This document shows positions 59,490 to 64,000 of a stretch of DNA of 64,000 nucleotides, in pieces. Source of the stretch: Pezicula radicicola (lineage: Eukaryota; Ascomycota; Leotiomycetes; Helotiales; Dermateaceae). The translations under genes were made by a program, and so were the position numbers. Within the stretch, counting starts at the first letter, position 1, and every line of letters begins with the position of its first letter. Below the pieces are notes generated by a model that was given only the letters and a program-made list of their open reading frames with translations, searched no databases and had not been told where the DNA came from. The DNA lies in assembly GCA_003008705.1 (NCBI GenBank), contig PDUO01000009.1:310001-374000 (forward strand). Direction: 5' to 3'.

Positions 59490-59630
59490 AATATCTTTTT
59501 TTTTTCTTAATTCCTTTTTTGCTCAGTTCCTTTTTTCCTCAGTTCTTTTTGCACTCAGCTCTTTTTTTCCTTAGTTCCTTTTTCTTAGTTCTTTTTTTCT
59601 TCCTTAGTTCTTTTTTTCTCAGTCCTGAAT
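59490..59630 (+). repeat. T-rich imperfect tandem repeat
   Basis: About eight imperfect copies of CTYAGTTCYTTTTTT, with units of 13-18 bases. It may derive from repeated duplication of a Pol III terminator-like T run behind the tRNA sequence. Confidence 0.75.
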
Positions 59631-59687
59631 ATGCGAGCCGAATTTCACGCTCGTCCCATGTCGACTTACCATGAACCCCTGGAATGC

Positions 59688-59721
59688 TCGGGAGATCGGG
59701 GTTCGACTCCCCGTCAGAGAG
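59688..59721 (+). pseudogene. tRNA-Asp 3' half with intact T-arm
   Basis: CTCGGGAGATCGGGG runs without interruption into TTCGACTCCCCGTCAGAGAG, then a short spacer and TCTTTTT. No D-arm or 5' acceptor strand precedes it. It shows the empty site for the 52-bp insertion in the neighbouring copy. Confidence 0.65.
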
Positions 59722-61945
59722 ATGTATCTTTTTGGCTTTTAAATATATTTTTTAATACTATTTAGATGTTGTTTTGAAGTTCTGTTATCGATGGTCGCAT
59801 TTTGGGCCATCTCTTTTTTTTTGCCGAAGTGTTACGCCATCTCGGCTGCAGATTTAGCGGGCCTCGACCGGCATTTGTGGAGAACCTTGCCGAAAGCATG
59901 CATGGGACATTATCGCTTAGTGTTAAACGAATAATTTATTTGTTACGCGAGAAGAAAGGAGGGATGCAGGGGCTCGGCTGGAGAAATAAGCAAACAAAGA
60001 TGACCAACAGCTGGAGGTTGAGTGCTATTGAAAGCCTGAAGGAGCTTGTTAGACTTTGGGAGTCTGTTTTAATCTATACTAAGAATCGTACGTCGAAAAT
60101 TGTGTGCCTTTCGTATATTACCGTGTTATTACTTGGAGGTGACTACACATAGAAACTAACTACTAGACTACTCGAATTGTCAAACAATTCCTAAAGCTTA
60201 TGTTTGTAGGAATTTACTAAGTGGTTATATGCTCAATAACAAGTAGTAGGAACTCAAAGGAGCAGAGGACAGATGCCATATCAGCAATTCTCGGTCGATT
60301 AATCTTCCAACTTGATCTTGGATAGTTGGGCTCTTAAATGCATGTATGTGAATCTCTTCGCATTCTACAGTTCTGACTGTGGACTTTAACAGTTCAATTT
60401 TCATCAACTAGTGTACATTTTCACATGCTTCTCATTTCCCTGCCGCTATCTACTAGGCTGCACATAATGTTTGCTTTGGGATGAGCGACATTGCTTTTTG
60501 CTTTTTCTCAAACATGATATTCTTGTTCACCAATTACGTGTATGAATACTTCCCGTGCTTGAACGCCCACCATGCCGCTTTTGCTAAATGCATACCCCAT
60601 CTATAATTCCGTAGATTGTGATGGTGAAATACGGTAATTGCTATCTATCTTTTAAGGCACCAAGTTCTTATTTTTAGTTATGCAATTGCATTAAAAAAGT
60701 ACCTTTTACACCTTCTTAAAAAGGTGAGACCGTTCTGGTTGAGTAGAGGTTGACATAGATCGGTTTTAGAGATTTAGGGATAAAGTGCAACATTCTTGCT
60801 TTATGCTGGATCTTAACGGGTTCTATCTAGCGGCTTTTACTAATTTTATACCTTTGCTTCGCTTTACGAAGACAACATCCTCAAGGCTCTCTTGTACTCT
60901 TCAACCAGAGTTGGGCTTGAATCACAGGCCGAGAATAACTGGAAGTGTTCACAACTCCAAATAAGCCTCTCTGTTTTCTCTTCCCAGCTTGCTCTGAATA
61001 GCGTAGTACACTTCAACGTTCGTTTACAAGAGCACCCGGTTACGGCGCTTTTTCAATGCTTCATCTCTGAGATTCGTTATTTTCGGATGAGATTGAACTC
61101 TCATCCGGAATGTCAGCCAGAGCCGACGCTGCATGGTCTTACACTCTGAGCAATCACCTACAACGTTTCAGCATCAACTGTAGACTTCCAGGTCCTCACT
61201 GAATCTGCCACTGAATAGTAAGCCAGTACTTCTTTCGTCTTGTGACTATCCACTTCTTCCTGTACGAATCACTCTATATAACAAATAGAAACTGCTATCT
61301 TCTGCAGCCTTGCTGAGAGACACTGAATCACTTCAACCAAGCTGCCAGAAGCAAAGCAAGTTCATCTTCCTCGGATTCAGAACCACTTCTTCCCAACAAC
61401 CAAACCTGTTCCTAGCATATCCAAAGAAGGGGTTTCACAAGGCTGAGTTGTGACTGTACAACCTTGGCACTAGCTAAAAGTAAACCAATGTTTTTCCTTC
61501 CAACATACACACTCACAACTAACAACACAACAAAGCCTCACTTCAGTTTCCTTCTCGTATGCTAACAGAGAATTGAAGTATCAGCCAGGAGTATTCATGT
61601 TCGTCTGCAAATGAGAGGTAAGCAACAATTCTTCTTCCAAACCACTCATTACCTACAATGCAACAAGGTTTTCCTTCAACTACACTTTTGCAAGCAAGTC
61701 AATATTCTCAAGATCAAAGCTAACATAAGGCACCAAGGATTCAGTTCATAGATCGGAGCAACTTCTGACCAAATCTCGAATTTAAGTAAAGGCGAGACTG
61801 TTAAATCTAGTTGAACTCTGCATAGATCGGTTGCTGAAGTTTTTAAGAAGAGTGTTCGATACTCTTTTCTCGCCTGATTCAAACGAACTCTATCGGTCAT
61901 CTTTCTACAACACTTTTACACCGCCTGCAAATTGTCACTGACATC
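59722..61945. other. Intergenic region and probable long 5' region of the methyltransferase gene
   Basis: ORFs of 116 codons (59802) and 85 codons (60892) show no recognisable motif. From about 60.85 kb the sequence is C/A- and CTTC-rich and less AT-biased, as in fungal promoters and 5' UTRs, up to the start codon at 61946. No introns or upstream exons could be assigned. Confidence 0.45.
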
Positions 61946-64000
61946 ATGCGGTCCTATCATCTGCCGTCTGTTGTTGACGATGTTGATGATGATGATGTTG
62001 TTCTTCTTGGTATGTATCCATTCGACGTTGAAGATCTTTTAGGGTCTTTTCCTGCACTCAAACTTCCATTTGGTTTTGAATTTCACTTTCAAATTTCAAT
62101 TGCTAACAGTTCTGAATCTACAGCACAGGCTCCAAGTCCTCAGGTACCAGCACGATGTACACCAACATTACCACCACGTTCTAGGAGCTTGAGTCGAAGC
62201 AGAAGTATGACTCTTGATCACCTTACAGTTGAAGATCCACCAGTCAACACACCACATACTCAGAATACACCAAGTTCTGCGAGTAACTACGGATCATCTG
62301 CATATTCTGAGTCCTCTAAAAAGCGTCGATTTCAAGATGATGATTCTCCATCGCGTGGACGTGGTGTCAAAGTGTCTCCTAAGAGAGTAGCCGTCGATGG
62401 AGGTGGTCTGTACAACTCTCCAACAGCAACAATGAAAATTGATTTGACAGAGGATGAAATCATTAACCTCGTTGAATCAGAAGAGCGAGAGGCTGCACAA
62501 AAGCTCGAAGAAGAAGAAAACATAATACGTGATCTTCTTCGCAAGAGTCCAGCTAAGTATCCTCCACGAAATCTACCACCTGTCCTTCCATTCATCGAGG
62601 TTGAACGCTACAAGTGGAAGGGAAGTACACTCATCCCGGGCAAAGTGGTTGAGCTCCAAAATAGGACTTTCCTTCGAATCACTGCTATTATCGAGAACAT
62701 CCAGACCGGTGAAGCATTTCTGCGTGGATGGCAGATGCGGAGGGTTGCAGAATTGAATGGACAGATTGAGCGGAATCGCAACGAACTCTTCATTCAGTTT
62801 GATGTAGATCTTGATGATAAGCGACCACCGGAGACGCAATGTGTTATCGACGTCAACCTCACAGATATCCAGCGTTTGAGAAGGAAAGTAATCTTTACAA
62901 ATGAACCTTACCAGCGATACCATTACGATGATCACAATCTACGCCGCATGTATGATAAATACAATGATCTCGAACGTCTTCGAGAGATTGCTCGCAAAGA
63001 GGGTCATTCTGTAACCTATCTCAGAGAGAACGAGGTTCTTGTGGTCCGTTATAAAGCCATTGCTGTCTATAGAGATGCCGGATATCGTCGCGTACATGAG
63101 AAGGAGCCAAACAGATGGTCATGTGGGATTGTCGGAAAGAGAATCGAGGTCTTGAGGGAACACGAATGCTCACCAGGCAAATACAAATCGTCAGAGGAGT
63201 TACGAACCGAGTTTCGAGGGGAAACTAAGTTAGGAGGCTCATTCCAGATACACTCCAAGAAGGAAGATGCTGTGAAGCCGAACCCGGCAAAGATTCCTAA
63301 CCCTAACATCTTCCGAAAAGTTGGAAAGAGTGTTAATTTCATTGATCTTGAGGAGTTTGAAGCTCTCCCCAAAAAGATGGCAACTCAGAAAGGTACACAG
63401 CTTCGAACAATTTCCGGAAATCGTCTTTTCAACTCAGCCAGTCCATCCCCATCTCCTAATAGAGTAAATGGACATCAAATCGATTACTACACGTACGGAG
63501 ATTCATGTAAGTCTTCTCTCCAAAACTACAGTGCATGAACTTAGCTAACAGTTTTAAGTCTGCGGTGCAGGTGGAATGACTCGCGGAGCCTATATGGCGA
63601 AGTTGAGGATCCTCTGGGGTATGGACTTTAATGAGCATGCTGGAACCACTTGGAAGAAGAATTTTCCCAACGCCAATATGTATGAAATGTGGGCACATGA
63701 GTTCATCAACTTGCCAGATGCAGAACGTGCACTAGTTGTTGATATTCTTCACTTGTCGCCGCCCTGTCAATACTTCTCGCCTGTGCATACGCGTGCTGGG
63801 CCTAATGATGAACAGAATTCGGCAGCGCTCTTCTCTGTCGAAAAGATCGTACAAAAGTCACAGCCTAGAATTGCGACTTTAGAAGAAACGCCAGGACTTC
63901 TCACGATCCACAAGGGATACTTCAATGCGCTCGTATGCATGTTCACCAGCCTCGGATTCTCCATTTCCTGGCAAATTTTGAATATGGAAGAGCACGGACT
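61946..64000 (+). CDS. Cytosine-5 DNA methyltransferase, RID/Masc1-like (3' end beyond window)
   Basis: Exon 1 (61946..63506, 520 codons) and exon 2 from 63559, joined by a 52-bp intron (GTAAGT donor, GCTAAC branch, TTTAAG acceptor). The N-terminal 190 residues are acidic and Ser/Pro-rich. A BAH-like region follows (FLRITAIIENIQTGEAFLRG, then a basic stretch). Exon 2 opens with AdoMet-binding motif I (FCGAGGMTRGA), then motif IV with catalytic Cys (LSPPCQYFSPVH) and motif VI (LEETPGL). The frame is open to the window end. In Neurospora, RID is required for RIP and in Ascobolus Masc1 for MIP, both acting in nuclei before meiosis. The N-terminal part is longer than I expect of RID, so DIM-2 or another class must be tested. 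The gene shows no RIP-type stops. Confidence 0.82.

Noticed and set aside
59802..60152. 116-codon ORF on the plus strand
   Set aside because: No motif, starts in a T-run, and no exon partners; probably chance.

Overview
The window is nuclear DNA of a filamentous ascomycete (Pezizomycotina, possibly a Leotiomycete). The protein-coding genes carry 46-90 bp introns with GTRNGT donors, CTAAC/CTAAT branch sites and YAG acceptors. Gene content is typical: Mus7/MMS22, the GatC-like subunit Gta3, large NACHT-ankyrin (NLR-type) receptors, P450s, and a RID/Masc1-like cytosine methyltransferase. Gene-rich islands alternate with AT-rich stretches holding broken genes and transposon relics whose stop codons fit C-to-T change, as expected of repeat-induced point mutation (RIP). 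A 70-N gap in a poly-C tract shows this is a draft assembly.

Region 1 (0-18 kb) is a conserved housekeeping block. It holds a five-exon Mus7/MMS22 replication-repair gene (-), a small membrane-anchored protein (+), a DUF726/TMCO4-like hydrolase (+), the mitochondrial amidotransferase subunit Gta3 (-), alpha-SNAP/Sec17 (+), and an intact-looking SesB-like hydrolase/NACHT/ankyrin receptor (-). Many of these genes are convergent with only about 100 bp between their ends.

Region 2 (18-40 kb) is AT-rich and gene-poor. It holds scattered metabolic genes: an FSH1-type serine hydrolase, a polytopic membrane protein, a complete P450, an NmrA-like dehydrogenase and an aldo-keto reductase. Among them lie an NLR relic, a P450 relic and a relic of a polyketide-synthase ketoreductase domain. 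Together with the acetyltransferase at 49 kb these could be remains of a secondary-metabolite cluster, which is inference only. Small inverted-repeat elements and a perfect 33-bp palindrome lie between them.

Region 3 (40-56 kb) starts with a second NLR (hydrolase-NACHT-ankyrin-ZZ finger). Its near-identical ankyrin array carries a one-base frameshift. It is followed by an F-box/LRR-like gene split by a small repeat, a TA-flanked MITE, an alcohol-acetyltransferase-like gene, pogo- and Tc1-like transposase relics, and an unrecognised pseudogene broken by about six stops that are all explicable as C-to-T changes.

Region 4 (56-64 kb) has ribosomal protein eL36 and a cluster of tRNA-Asp-derived sequences. 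One of these has a 52-bp insertion with full spliceosomal-intron signals in its T-arm. The window ends inside the DNA methyltransferase gene. That gene family drives or accompanies RIP, so the window holds both a candidate RIP-machinery gene and probable RIP targets.
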